DNA of 64,000 nucleotides, taken from positions 992,001 through 1,056,000 of the forward strand of contig JAKULF010000006.1 of NCBI GenBank assembly GCA_022661535.1. The letters run 5' to 3'. Below, in pieces: positions 33,010-45,656 of the stretch (within the stretch, counting starts at the first letter, position 1; every line of letters begins with the position of its first letter). The stretch is from Eutypa lata. Its lineage: Eukaryota > Ascomycota > Sordariomycetes > Xylariales > Diatrypaceae. Made by a program: the position numbers and the translations under genes. Under the pieces are notes generated by a model, which did not search any database, was not told where the DNA came from, and was given only the letters and a program-made list of their open reading frames with translations.

Positions 33010-36000
33010 ATGTGCATTCCCGGTAAGTCCTTACAACGAATATCTGGGGAAACGCTGCCAAGAAATATAAACGACATTAACCTAGCGGTAGCTAAACAAC
33101 CCAACTCGACGGAAAGGGGCCAGGAGCAGATTGTATTGCTTCACAGATTGTTTAATAACATAACCATCAGCAATATTACAATCCAGCCTAAACGAATCCT
33201 TATACTCGGAAAACCTGGAGTTGGAAAGACAACATTGTGCAAACGTATAATGTACGAGTATTGTTAGCATGATAGTATACGGAATAAGTTTGAGCTTGTT
33301 GTTCGAATCCCCGTACGGGAACTCCGACACTCGACTGATCTAGCCGATTTGTTATTTCATTGAGTACTTTCAGGTCGCCCAGAGAGGCCGTGAACTTTCC
33401 AAGGCTCTGGAGGACCGTATTCTCGGCGACAAAACAAAAGTTCTGATCATATTGGACGGCCCAGATGAGGCCCAAGGGTTTTCAGAACCGAAACTCAACC
33501 TGCTCCGGAAGTTAATGAAGCGACCTGATATCATTGTTACATCCCGATATTATACTAACGAGACCCCACCAATTGATTTCCGGCTAGAAGCTCTAGGACT
33601 CAGTACGACGAATGTGAAGTCATATTTGAAGAACACGGATATCGTCACGGCCGACACAGCTACAGATATTATTCAGACAATCGATACTAACCCTCTTATC
33701 GCGGGCATGGTTCGGCTACCCATCGTTTTGAACGTCATCTGTTACTGCTGGGATGAGTATCAAGGACCAGAAGGGCTACCAAGAGTTCTTAATAACAATG
33801 GAACTAATTATAAGTTACCGACAATAACAGCCCTCTACCAAGCTGTTGTGCGCACATTATTCCAAAAGGACATCCCGTCTCTAGGAAAAGTAGACCATGG
33901 CGAGCCAGTGGACTATGAGATAGTGAAAGCCATTCGAGATATTACTCGTCTAGATCGAGTAGTTTATTTTGAAATCCAGCTCCTTGGAGAGATAGCTTTG
34001 AATATACTTGAGTCCGGCCAGTTCGAGTTTACTGACGCAGACATCGTTAAAGCCATCCAGGGATTGGAAGCCAGAGGTGCTCAGCTACCTTTAAGTCTCG
34101 ATAAAAACCTATCGAAGCTGTCCCTCATTCGCTCCCACCAGATAGGAAACTTCCAGAGGTATAGCTTCGTCCATCCCACATTCCAAGAGTTTCTCGTTTC
34201 TCAGCATATAGCTCGGGATCGAACCCGTCTTGGGACCTTGTTAAAAAGTCACAAATATGATCAAAAATACGAGGTTATCTGGAGGTTTGTCCCTGGACTC
34301 TTGGTAGATCACAAAGATATCAATGACTTCTTTGATTTGCTAGACCAAGAACCACGGGATATCGTGGGCAAAACGCACACTCGTCTTATCATGTACGGAT
34401 TGAACAAGTGCAAACATCGGATAGAGCCGAGTCGTAAAGATAAACTTGTGCAGCAACTCATAAAGTCGTTTGGTCCAGAATCAGCACACCCAATGCACCG
34501 GGATGTCGTGTTTCCTGAAAGCATTCTCGGCAAACAATTATTTCCAGAATCATCAATTCCAATGCGAGCGCGTAAAAGGTTTAAACTTCTTTCAAGCAGG
34601 ATTTCTAATTGATCAATAGTTTATGAGAACTTAATTCTTCGCATACTTCAGGTAGGATTGAACAGAGGACAAGACTTAGTCTAATCCCAACTAATCAGAA
34701 GATATTATTTAGAGAAATTCTGACTTCTACTGGGAGTTGGTAAGGGACCAAGGACTAACAGAAAGCAGCATTTTTGTCCTTATGAAGCTGGTTCAAGAGC
34801 GGGGAGAAAAAGGAAATGTCGCTCAAAGTATGTTAACACGTTAATTGTACTTGCCTAGTGCTACTCTTAAAGAGTTGGGGGGCTGGCTACGATCGGGGGA
34901 CAGCTTTTTATCTATTAAAGCTTCGAATATTTTCGGTGAACAGTTAAACCCACTAAAAGAAATCATCGCCGTCGCCCTTGACTTATTAACAAACGATCCC
35001 ACGTTCTTTAAGGGCGAAGACATTATAAAGAGTTGTCAAACACTACATCGTGAGGCTATTGCTAAACTTTTCGACTTGTTTCGAAAGGCAGCCTTAGAGA
35101 ATGTAACAGCCTTAGAGAATATGACAGTGGCTAGTATTAGTATGAAATCGATATTACGAAAACATATCACCATGGCATTAATACTACAAAGACAGACTTT
35201 GCAACTCGATGATGTGGCAGTGTTGGAAACAGCTCTTTATAATGTCTTCGCCCTTAAAGAACGTGGGATAGTTCGTAGACTTATTCGCCATGACGCTGAT
35301 GATCTTTTTTAAGAATTTGAACATACTAGAAAATATTTCAAAATTACTCGTAGAGTTGCTCAAGCCTATCCATATGGAGCAAAATCTATCTGTAGTGGCC
35401 CAGGTCGTATTTCAGCGTCAGTCTCATCTATCCGCCGAAGTTATCCAAGAACTTCGAGGAATATTTAATCATCGTTCTTGGGAAATCATCGATATTTGCA
35501 GAGGGCGCATCAATCTACTAAGTAAAGCTTTACTATTTGTTAAGAAGCAAATCACTCTCGGGGTGGTAAATGCCGAACACGTTATCATTGCGGTCGAGTC
35601 CTTACAAGGCCAGTCGGATCTCTCTAACTGTCACGGCACCAAGTGGAGTGCACGGGCCCACACCGGATTCCTGTATATATAGTGGCGCTACGCGCCACCT
35701 AGCTAGACTTCCTTCTTTCCTCCTTCGTACAACAACAATATACTTATCTTGACCCTATGGTTCATCGGTGCCGTGACACTAACGATATAATAACTTGGTT
35801 ATTGGGAAGTGCCGAGTCGATTAGCCGTCTGGTGGCCCTGTTGGCTGTTAACCCCGCGTCCGAATTGGCAGAATGCAAATCACGAGTTGGCGCCAGGATT
35901 CTAGCCCAGCAAGACCAACTACCCATGAAAATTATCTCAACTCTTTTCCAGATCATCAGCCAAAACAGAGATAAATCTCTACTTTATCATCTTTGGACCA

Positions 36001-36332
36001 ATCAATCGACGGAGCTGTTTTATACTCACCTAGAGACAACCTGCAGCTTAGGAGGAACATTCATCATGGAGTTTCTCTTGTCGAGCCTATTTGTAGGTTT
36101 TAGAAATGATAACATCTCATCTGTATGGATCGACGGCGAGACCATATCATCCTATCTATTCAACGGGGAAATAGGTTCTCTACATCTAAAAGATGAACTT
36201 AGTTTTCGGGCGAAGTTCCGCGAAGCACAGAGAATAGCTGACTTTCCGGAATGGGCATGTATTTCGCTAGAGAATATCACGTGGTCCTTAAGAAATGTGA
36301 CAAGGGCTTTGGTGTTTTGTTTAGAACAGTAA
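33010..36332 (+). pseudogene. NACHT-domain (NLR-like) NTPase pseudogene
   Basis: A STAND-type NTPase of the kind used by fungi as NOD-like receptors. The NACHT core is clear: RILILGKPGVGKTTLCKRI (Walker A, near 33195), KFELVVRIPVREL, then KVLIILDGPDEAQGF (Walker B, near 33440), PDIIVTSR (sensor 1), NPLIAGMVRLPIVLNVIC and YSFVHPTFQEFLVSQHIA (the winged-helix 'FxHxTFQEF' block). It is broken: TAG at about 33265 after IMYEYC, a frame change near 33360 between LADLLFH and EYFQVAQ, a stop at 34610, and further breaks splitting the C-terminal part into frames at 34845-35312, 35290-35682 and 35757-36332. That C-terminal 1.7 kb is helical and looks like a degenerate repeat region, but I cannot assign HEAT, TPR or ankyrin. 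The N-terminal effector region is not resolved; a GTAAGT at 33023 suggests an upstream exon. Confidence 0.82.
35678..35705. repeat. short perfect hairpin
   Basis: GTGGCGCTACGCGCCAC is a 7 bp stem with a 3-base loop, inside the broken C-terminal part of the NACHT relic and just after a stop. It is markedly G+C-rich against its surroundings and could mark a small insertion. Confidence 0.4.
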
Positions 36333-36915
36333 TTTATGAAGTTTAACTAACAATTATTTTGGATTCTTAAGTTCTTATTTCCTTTACCTTTCTCTAAGGG
36401 GAGAAGTCAAGTCAATTAGTCTCCAAGCTTCTAGGATTGCGTTCAAGCTCGAACAAACCCACGAATCGTGTTAGTATTTGTTGGGATTGTCATAGATCTT
36501 TCCTCTGCTTTCCTGTTCCTTCCCTAGTCTGATATTTTCACCTTATGAAGAAGCATTTGCATACACGTCCCTATAGTCCGTAACACTAATCATCTTAATT
36601 ATTAAACGGAAACCACCCCTTAACACTCTACCTATACTGAATTCCCACCAGGACATCAAATGCGTGATAACCCCAAGGTAACGATACTTGATTAATGCAC
36701 ACATTCTCCACAAGTGTTATCTAACTATGTTTGTATGTAATATCTATTCACCCACCCCCTTTGCAAACCATCCAATCTAATACCAGGCATCCCTCCCTCT
36801 CCATCTCTACCCCTGAGAAGTAAGCAACCAAACCAGCCCCAGCCTAAACCCACACACACAAAAGAAGAACCAGAACCAGAACCAAAAAGACCACCTCTAC
36901 CCTCAAGAAACCCCA
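36333..36915. other. intergenic region
   Basis: Contains the 3' side of the NACHT relic and the 3' UTR of the large minus-strand gene. I see no gene. Confidence 0.45.
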
Positions 36916-39900
36916 TCAACCCAACCCAACCCAGTCCAAGCTCAAGACCAAGCCCAAAAGGCCCGCAACATACCACCCCACCACACCAACAGCAACGAAA
37001 AACAAGCCCGCCAGAGCAAGAACCACCACGTCAGAAACCACAGTACCACGGCCCGCGCGCCGGCACCTCCAGAACCCGCTGTCGGGGTCGAAGGCCATGC
37101 AGGCGACGAGGAACCAGACGGCAGCGACGACAGCCAGGAGGAGGACTGCGGCCTTGAGGAATTCGAGTGCGGGTTTCAATGCGGTGGCGGCGGCGGTGGT
37201 GGTTATTATGGGGTGGTGGATCTTGGTGCTGACTGCTGTTCCTGTGCTGGGAGGCTTGTTTTCGCTGTTAGAGGAGTTGCAGTTGGTTTTGGTGGTGGTG
37301 GTAGTAGTCTTGAGACTACTCCTGTTGGCTATGCTAGGAGAAGTACCAACCGGGATTCTTCTACATGTGGTGATGGTGGTAGTGGTGGGCGTGGGCTTCG
37401 TCTGCGGGTCAGTGTTTATGTTGGCGATGACCGTCGTTGTGCTCCGTTCCTCGGCTAGCCTCACAGCTGTGATCGCCGCCGCGGTCGCGGCTGTGCTTAC
37501 TTCTACGTGATGGCAAGGGTGTGTGGGTATGCGGGGAACCGGGAGTCTCGAACGAGCGTCTGTGCCTGCGCCTCCTCCTCTTCCCCCTTGGAGTAGGACT
37601 GCTTGCTGCTGTCGTGTCTGAAGTTGAGTTCCGGGTTGGAGTTGCTTCTGCTGCTGTTGCTGCTGTGGCACTGTTATCTCGGGAATCCCGGCAACGCGAG
37701 GAGGGAGAAATTGGAGGCGTAGCGGGTTCGTCTCCTTCTCCTCCCCTTTCTCCTCTACCACATAACTGCTGCTCCCTTTTTGATAGACTTGTTGGTCCCG
37801 AGGTGGTAGTGACCGCGCGTTTCTGTTGTCGTTGTTCACCAGATCCCCTCCTCGTGAACTCGCGGCTCGATGGCGCAGCATCAGTAGATGTTCTTGTTGG
37901 AGCTTCCGTTGAGCCAGCGGTGGCGGCAGCGGCGGCGGATATTTCGGAGGCGGCGGTGGCGGTGGTGGTAGTATTCGTCTCTCCCGTTTCTGCCTCCGGA
38001 TCTCGTCTTCGATTTTCCTGTGGAGCTCGAGTCGGATTGCCATCTCCTTGTTCCCTTTCTCCGTCTCCGTCTCCGCCGTACCGCCGACGCCACTGTCCTT
38101 GCTCTCGTCGATACCATGTACTTGAGTGACATCTCCCTTTTGTTTTATCTTCTGGGCTAGGTTGCAGCCTTTTTGAGGATGTGCGTCGGTTGCTCTCTGC
38201 GCGTCGTGTGGAGGATTTGCCATCGCTACTGGCTTGCTGCTGTCCGCCTGACAATCGGCGGAGAGATATCTCCCGTTCGCGGGATTCTTCGTCATCGTCG
38301 TCTGCTTGGCGCAGCCCTTCATCATCACGGCGGTTCTCGCCGACTCGCGAACTACGTCGTCTATGTGCTCGGATAGCCCTTGCGGTCTGATCGGGATGCG
38401 GGTCCCGTATGTTCTCGGGTGTGTAGGGATATTGTCTGTGGGCCCGTTCACCTTCATCGCCACGTTCGGATTTCTCTCTATATTTCCGTCGTCGGTCAGG
38501 GGAACTACATTGCCTAGAGGATGTTGTTCTATCCCTTTTGTATCCAGCGGTGTCACCCTCTCTCCCTGGACGGCAGTCGCCGCCTCCAATCCCATCTCCG
38601 TTACCCCTCTCCCCCTGTCGAAAATCTCCTTTTCCATCTTCGCCTTCTCGAGGCCTTCCTCCGAGAAATGCACCACCACCGCTGGCTTCTCTTTCACCGG
38701 CAATGATACGCTTCGAGCCGTCGCCTCCTTTCCGTTGCTCGTCGGGTCGTGGGTCAGCTGGGACTGGATAAATGTAATATCGGTCTCTCGTCCTCGCCCT
38801 CGTCCTGGCTCTGGTATCATCATGTCTAGACGACCCCCCGCCGCATTCCCCAGCGGAGCGGCGACACAGCTCAGCGAGCTTCTCCGCGGCGGAATGGGAC
38901 GGGAAATGCGCCGCAGCCCCGGTGAGGTCTTCGGGGAGGCGGCATTCTTTTCCTCGGGCTGCCACGTCATCGTCGTCATCACATCCTCGTCCGTCGTGGC
39001 GGTGGTGTGCTCGCTCTCGGTCGTCTCTATAGCTATAGTCGTTGCTGGCGTCGTCCTCGTGGTGGCGGTAGTGGTGGCAGTTAGCGTTCGAGGCGGTGGT
39101 GGTGTTGAAGAGGTCTGAGTCACTTGATCTTCGCTGCTGCTGCTGTTTTCGAGAAGTGCACCGACCTGGAACTCGCGAAGTGCCCACGGAGGCGGCGTCG
39201 GTGCCCTGTTCTCCTTTGTTCCATACTCCTGCTGGTTGTGATCTTGATCGTGGCCGTGATCGTGTTCGCGTACGCAGCCAGTAGTGGTGGTGGTGGGTAT
39301 GAAGGCAAATCTTCTGCCTCTGGTGGCGCTTGGCGTGGGCAGGCTCCTCGTCGTGTGTTGAGACGCGTTGGATATGTTCGTATTCCCCGACTGTAGCTCG
39401 ACGCCGCGGTGGTTGTGATTTCTGCCCGTTACGTCTATATCGACTACTACGTCCTTGGAGTTGTTGCGACGATCTGCGTGGACTTGTCGAATGTCGTCGT
39501 CGACGCTGCCGTTCTTGAGATTCAGCACAAGACTTTCCTGTTCGCTCGGGGATACGTCCAGACCATTTCTCCTCGACAATTGTTCGTCTAGGCAGCTCCG
39601 CTGAGCGTCGAGACTGCGCGAAGATACCAGTGGTTTGTGAATGGCTGACTCCTTCCGGCTGGCGAGGCGGCCCGGTTTGGTTGAGATGGGCTTTCGGTGG
39701 ACGGAGTGACGCCTCATGGGCTCTTTCGACTTCAACGGGGATGAGGTCGCTGTAGCTCCGTTTGTGGGACACTCGTTGCTCTGCCTGTGCTCCTCTCTTC
39801 GGTCTTGATCTGATGTCCTCAGGGGCGAAGGGGTACTGGCCTCCCCTGTAGTTCTCAGTTCCATCCGAGATCCTTCTTCTGGCTCTGGAGTTAGGAGATG

Positions 39901-41956
39901 GAGGTGGTAGTCGGGAATCACTAGACCCCGGAAGTGGTTTGCGGGGGATCTTGGGTCTGGCTCCTGCGTCTGCATCGTGCTTGTTGCTGATGTCAACGCC
40001 GGCGGCGGCGGCGTGGTGATCTCCGGGACCATGACTGGGCTCTTGCTATCTTGCCCTCCCGGGTCCGTCATCCGCCTCCGGCGCCTCCATAAAAAATGCT
40101 TCTCTTCTCCTTGGTGAGGTTCTTGGTGTTGAGCGGGAGTCTGGTTCGACGGACCTGGGTCTTGTATCCTTCCGGACATGCTATTAGCCTTCGCAATGAA
40201 TGGCTGTCTCCCCTCGGCTTGAGGCTGTAGCTCCAGGTCAGATGTTGTCTTATTCTTCATATGGTTGTGGATGATTGTATCCGTCGACTGCGATCGCTGA
40301 TGATATTCAGATCCAGATGCTGTTCTCCCATATCGAGGCGCCTCTGGTGACTGAATAGGCCACGAGTAGTTCGGTACTGGGTCCGTGGGAGGAGCACCGG
40401 AGCTAGGAGGAGGCTCATTGATATCTAAATGAGAAACCAAATATTAGCACTCACCACCCCCTTTTTTCTCTTCCCATTTTTTCCTCCTTCCACAGTAAGA
40501 ACATAGGGGTGAGAAACTCACTATTCGCACTACTGCTAACCGACTGTGCAATGGGACTTAAGTTAGGCTCGGCAATCGACGACCACTGGTCCCTATGCTG
40601 CTTCCACCTACGCACACCAACAGCACTTCCTCCTCCACCGACACTCCCACCACCACCACTACCACTACCACCACTCATCAACTCCCTCCTAACCCTCCAC
40701 CCCTCCTCCTCCTTTCGCCTCTCAATCTTCGCCAACTTCGCCCTATCCCTGACCTCCCTCGCCTCATTCATCTTCTCCCGACTCAGAACCTCCATCTCCC
40801 TCGCTCGGTCGCAGGAACGCTCCGCAGCACGGCGGCGCCCCACTATACCATCCAACAGACGTCTTATATCTAACGTCGATCCCGAAGCCGATAGCATTTC
40901 GTTGTTGTTATTATTAGCAGATGGTAAACTGCCGCTGCTGGTGCTGACGGTGTTAGTAGGCGTGAGCACGTCCATCTCGCCCGTCCACGGGTCCGCGCCC
41001 TGCACGCCGAGCCAGTCGCCCGACTCCTTGAGGGTGCGGCGCTCGAGGCGGACTTGCTCGCGGGCTTGGAGGAGCTCCGAGGTCGTGCGCGGTTTGGGGG
41101 GAGGTGGTGGTGGTGGGCGCCGTGTGGGTTCGATCATTGGGAGGCGAGCATGAGCATGCTGTTGCGGGCTAGGGCCCATGTCGATGTCGAGGCCGAGGTC
41201 AACCGATGATGCTGGCATTTTACCTTTCCCCTTTCTGGCGCTGCTACTGTTGTTTGGGTTACCATTATCATCATCGACTAGATCTTCGACGAACCGCGAA
41301 GGTGGTGGAGCCATCGTCGTCGCCGACTTCTTATGCCTTTCGCTTCGCTTCGAATTCCAGCGCCAGCTCCTACGGGGAAGCTGAGGATATCGAGTCCCTA
41401 GTGGTGATGTCGTCGTCGACGACGACGATGGCATTGGTGGTGCTGCCGGTACACTGCTACTCCTATCACCAGTACCAGCATCAGACCCCTCGCCACTCCG
41501 CAGCACAGGCAATTCGGCCGTCGTAGTCGCAGCAGCCAAGTTCGAGAAAAGAGCATTACTCTTGGTCCCATCCTTAGCCTCAGCCGTACCCTTACCCTTG
41601 CCTTTCCCCTTACTCTTAGTCCAACTCCCGCTCCTGCTCTTCCCGCAATCCCTCGCGATGTTGAACACGGTCAGCCGATCCGGGTCGATTCCCAAGTCGC
41701 GATACGCCGAGTCTGTCTCTGCCTCTGTCTCGGTGTTTCTACTCTGTTGAGCATGAGATGGCGGCGGCGGCAGCATCGTCGGCGGTGTACTACTATCGTT
41801 GCCTTCCTGCTGCTTCTCGCGCCGATTGTTGGATGGTGAGAATACCTTGCTGATGAGGCTCGTGAGTGCTTGATGATGGTGTGCTCGCTTGCCGTTTCGA
41901 CCCGGTGATGCTGGTGTGGACGGCGGCCGCGAGGAGGGGTTTGGTGCCGGCGACAT
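36916..41956 (-). CDS. large disordered protein with C-terminal membrane helices (hypothetical)
   Basis: Two exons on the minus strand, 40522-41956 and 36916-40424, give 1,647 residues. The 97 bp intron has a GTGAGT donor and a TTTAG acceptor and joins the frames as SSANS to INEPPPSSG. No catalytic domain is recognised. Nearly all of the chain is low-complexity: Ser/Thr/Pro-rich, poly-Pro (RRPPPPPPPKPRTTSELL), Lys/Gly runs (SKGKGKGKG), Gln and Thr runs, and one charged helix (about REMEVLSREKMNEAREVRDR). Two hydrophobic helices end the protein (about residues 1570-1590 and 1610-1635), so it is probably tail-anchored with a very long cytosolic or nuclear domain. A further intron near the 3' end cannot be excluded, as the last residues are compositionally odd. 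The nearest thing to a functional clue is the membrane topology. Confidence 0.7.
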
Positions 41957-43233
41957 CTTTTGTTCTTAATTGGTTGCTTGCTTGATGGCTAGTTAATGTA
42001 AGTGAAAATATCTGTCCCGGCAAACCATATGAGCTCGGGGGTCACGAGACTCGTCGACGAGAGACGCAAGATGGTATGTATCGGCTTTCTTCTCCTTTTT
42101 GTTCTCTGGATGCAGCTCAGTCTCGAAAGGGGGCGCTGGAGAAAGTATGGGGGAATGTGATGACTACGAGCGTACCCAAGAATGATAACACTATTGAATC
42201 TCTCTTCCCCTGCTGCTCAGTGGAAGGGAGCGAGCAAATGAAAATACCTAGTCTAGAGTCATAGCTAGCCAAGTAAGTAAGTATGAAGAGATATGTGGAA
42301 GCCAACCAACAGAACAACACCCAGAACGTGAATGGAACTTATGTAAACAAGGTGAAGCTAAGCAATAGACCCTTGAGAAGTAGGTAGGTAGGTAGGTAGA
42401 ACTCGCCATACCTACATCAAAACAGCAAGCAAGATCGACACCGTCGAGTCAACTACCCAACTACCTAGGTACGATGTCCAGAATTTCCATGAGGAGCAGC
42501 GAGCGTCCGGACAGTTGAGCTGGGGAAGGTGCGATAGGGAGAGTTCAACTGGGCGAAACATCGAGGGACAATACGAAGTACCCAGCCTACTCCCAAGCAT
42601 CATCATTGAATGCAGTAGCATTTACATAAGGTTCACGGGTTAGGCGTGAGGAGCTGAATCTTTATACCTTGAGGTATGTAGGTACTTGCCTACTTAGCTA
42701 CGTCCTTGTAAACAAGTCTTGAGTCTTGAGACGACTACACGAACTTTAATAGGAGGTATGTAAGTAGGTAGTGAGATAAAGATAGGATCAGTAAGGTATA
42801 GGTAGATAAAAAACAAAGCAGTGATCAAGTCCCTAAACCCCTAGCCTTCAAACCCCCTCTCACTCATCATGGAATGCTGCCAATAAATGGCTTATTCTTC
42901 ATGTAATTATTGTTGTTATTGTCCTTGTTATACATTAGGTATGTAATAGCTGCATGTGGGTATTATTCATACAAAAAAAACGCCGCCGTTGTGCAAAAGC
43001 AAAATCACTCAACCAGTCAGTCAGTCAGTCAATCTCCCCACCGCATGCAGTAAAAGCAAAAGAGCCAGTAAGCCAGCCCCAGCCCCAGCTCTCTCCTCTC
43101 CCCCTCTCCCCCAAATATGATGCCCCATGGGGGAAATTTCTAGTAAAAATGATAATATGAACAAGCGAATGGGACACATAAGTTGTCACGAAGCCGCACC
43201 CCCCACCCTCCCTTTTTTTAATATTTTAACCAT
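41957..43233. other. intergenic region
   Basis: Promoter and leader of the large disordered protein on the left, 3' UTR of the NUR1-like gene on the right. TAGG repeats lie at about 42381-42399. I see no gene. Confidence 0.5.
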
Positions 43234-44748
43234 CTACCGTCCCCACATAGAAGGGTACCTCTCGTAGGAAATAGGCTGTGTTCTATCCCACCCAACAGGC
43301 AACGCGATAGTGCCAGTGCTCTCCCTCGTGCTCTTCACGGGGCTCGTGCTGGCCTCCCGCTCCCTGTAGGCTTCGTACTGCTCGAGCCGCGCCATCTCGC
43401 TGTTGTTGCGAGGGGATCGGAACTGGAGGTCGCCTAGACTAGGGGCTTTCTTCAGCGGCGAGTTGGGGTGGTTAAATATACCTAGGTAGGCCCCGCCAGC
43501 ACCACCAGCACCACCGCCGGTATTAGTGGATGTGGATGTGGATGTTGTCATTGTTTGGGGCTTCAGGGGCGAAGAGTATCTCGGTGTGTCTCGTTGCGTA
43601 GGCACGGCCTGACTGCTTTGCAGGGCGTTGGTAAAAGCGTCCGATTGCCTCGAAGCCCCATGCGGTGTGAATATCCCGCTGCTGCGGCTGCTTCTGGCCT
43701 TCGGTGTGTTCAACCCTTCCGGGTCGATGTGCTTAGCGTAGTTAGGGTTCGGTCTCGTTCGGAAACCCCTGCGCAGTTGAACAGTGGGCGTACCAACTCC
43801 AACGGCCGCATCGTGTTCTGACAATTGCGTCGAGACATCCCTGACGGTAGGATATAGGCGGGGATGCACAAATTTAGTATCGTATTCATGCATGACCTCC
43901 TTCTGCACAATCGAAGTGTCCTTGTTCTGCTGCGAGAAGTTCGACTGAAGCAGCAGCAGCTGAACGGAGAGAATCACCTGCAATACCAGACAATTGAACA
44001 CGGTGACGCTCGGCCTGGGGTCTCGAGGCGCTAGCGGTAGGAATAACACGTATGCGAGGACGTGGCCCGGGCTGAAGAGGCAGAACATCTGCAAGCAGAT
44101 GGGCAGCGGATCCCAGATGGAAAGCTCCCAGACGTCCCGGGTCTTATCCGGGTGCGCCCTCGACTCGGCGCTCTCGCTGGTCATCAGGTCCGTGAGCAAT
44201 CGCATGGGCGAGGACGAAGCCGGAGACGACGACACGCGCACGCGGCGCGCCGAGGGGGTATCGGGCTGCCTGTCGACGTCGGCCTCGAAGAGCCGGTATT
44301 TGCGAGAGCGGGTAATGGTGTAGAAGGCGTTGGCGACCGAGGAGGCGATAAGAAACCAGACAAGCGAGCTGATCTACAATACCAAATGTTGTTTTGTTAG
44401 CATTGCCATGTCGTCATCATCATAATAGGAGTTTATCAGGGAACAGGAGAAAGAAAGAAAGCAAGAGAAAGGAAAAAGAAAAAGAAAAGGGGGAAAACTC
44501 ACGAAGAAGGTGAAGAAACCCGAACTACCGCCGTCCTCGAACACGGGATCCCTAGCGCGAGAGCGACCACTATTCGCCCTCGCGAGCAGGAAGGCGAAGT
44601 TCATAGCCAGGCCGATCTGGGTGCCGACGAGCTTGGAGTTCCAGTCGCGCGTCTCGATCTCCTCGGACAGCCACAGCAGGAAGTCCATGGGGTTGAGCAG
44701 AGCCTTGACGCGGTCGGCGAAGGGCTTCTTCCGCACGAGTCGTGGCAT
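43234..44748 (-). CDS. nuclear rim protein, NUR1/Mug154 family (DUF2418)
   Basis: An inner nuclear membrane protein; in yeast NUR1 family members help tether rDNA and silent chromatin to the nuclear envelope. Two exons on the minus strand, 44503-44748 and 43234-44373 (461 residues). The intron is 129 bp with a GTGAGT donor and a TAG acceptor, phase 0. The family N-terminus is clear: PFADRVKALLNPMDFLLWLS followed by EEIETRDWNSK. Predicted membrane segments are in the region around VGTQIGLAMNFAFLLARAN, SSLVWFLIASSVANAFYTI joined across the intron, FCLFSPGHVLAYVLFLPLA and VFNCLVLQVILSVQLLLLQ. A basic, Ser-rich disordered C-terminal tail follows, ending in RYPSMWGR. It is divergent from VMA7. Confidence 0.9.
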
Positions 44749-45656
44749 CTTTGCGGCGGCCGGCCCGTTCGTCTCTTTCGGTATGTGCTAAGACAACCAC
44801 AACAATAACAATAACAATAATAGCAATAGCAAACTAGCTACTACTTGTGTCTGATACCTAGATCGCGCGTCCGTCTGTCTGTCCGTCTGTCTACTCTATC
44901 AGGGTCGAATCGGGTTTGGATCGGGTCGGGTCGTCGGAATGGGCCCTCACATGTGCAACGAAAAAGAATGTGAAATTCGACCGTTCGCGGATGTTGTTTG
45001 TTTCTGCAGGGCAGAGGAGTAATGAAAAGTCTCCCCCGAAAAATGGCCCTTGTTTTACTTTTTTGATATGTTTGTCTTTGTCTTCTTTTTGTTGACCCGG
45101 AAAGCAAAGCTTAGAGTTACCTACCTAAGTAAGTTAATATGGGTCAGAGGTCCATTTCGTTGCCATCAACGCCCGGTTAAATTCCAACTGCAACTGCCTA
45201 AGTAAACTCCATTGATTACCTAAGAGCTACCCGGATTAGGCAAGCAGGGGTAAGCATGGACCTACCAGAGGCTGCAGCAAAAGAACTGCGGGGTGTAGTT
45301 TAGTGGCTTGTGACTGCACTGCGTAGCAACATACTTGTATGTATGTAAGCAGCTAGGTGTGGGCTTAGCAACTAGAGCTTCCTGCCTTAGCACTACATCA
45401 TCAACTAACTACCTAACTACATACTACATACATACACCTGCATTTGTCCGCCTCGTCGCCTCAGAGCTAAGGAGGCTTGACTACCAGACCTTACAACCTC
45501 ACTCCTATACCCTAGGTAGCTCAGGTGCATTTGACACCACCATACGTACGACTAGAACGTATTTCCGCATTCGGCCTCAGACTTCCTACCTTGCCACTCT
45601 TTCTTTCTTTCCTTCCTTCCTTTCTTTTGGCTTGCAATTGGGGCGCGGAAGAAACG
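44749..45656. other. divergent promoter region NUR1-like / VMA7
   Basis: Separates two housekeeping genes transcribed away from each other. It contains ACAATA repeats near 44797-44830, a GTCTGTCTGTCC tract near 44871-44890, and C/T-rich tracts (CTTTCTTTCC) just upstream of VMA7. Confidence 0.5.

Noticed and set aside
33295..33320. tRNA B-box-like GTTCGAATCC
   Set aside because: It lies in NACHT coding sequence for VVRIPVREL, and no A box or cloverleaf could be formed around it.
37409..39772. 787-codon open frame on the minus strand
   Set aside because: It overlaps the 1,647-residue gene in another frame of the same strand. Its composition is Arg/Ser/Asp low complexity, as expected from a shifted reading of repetitive codons, and it has no domain.
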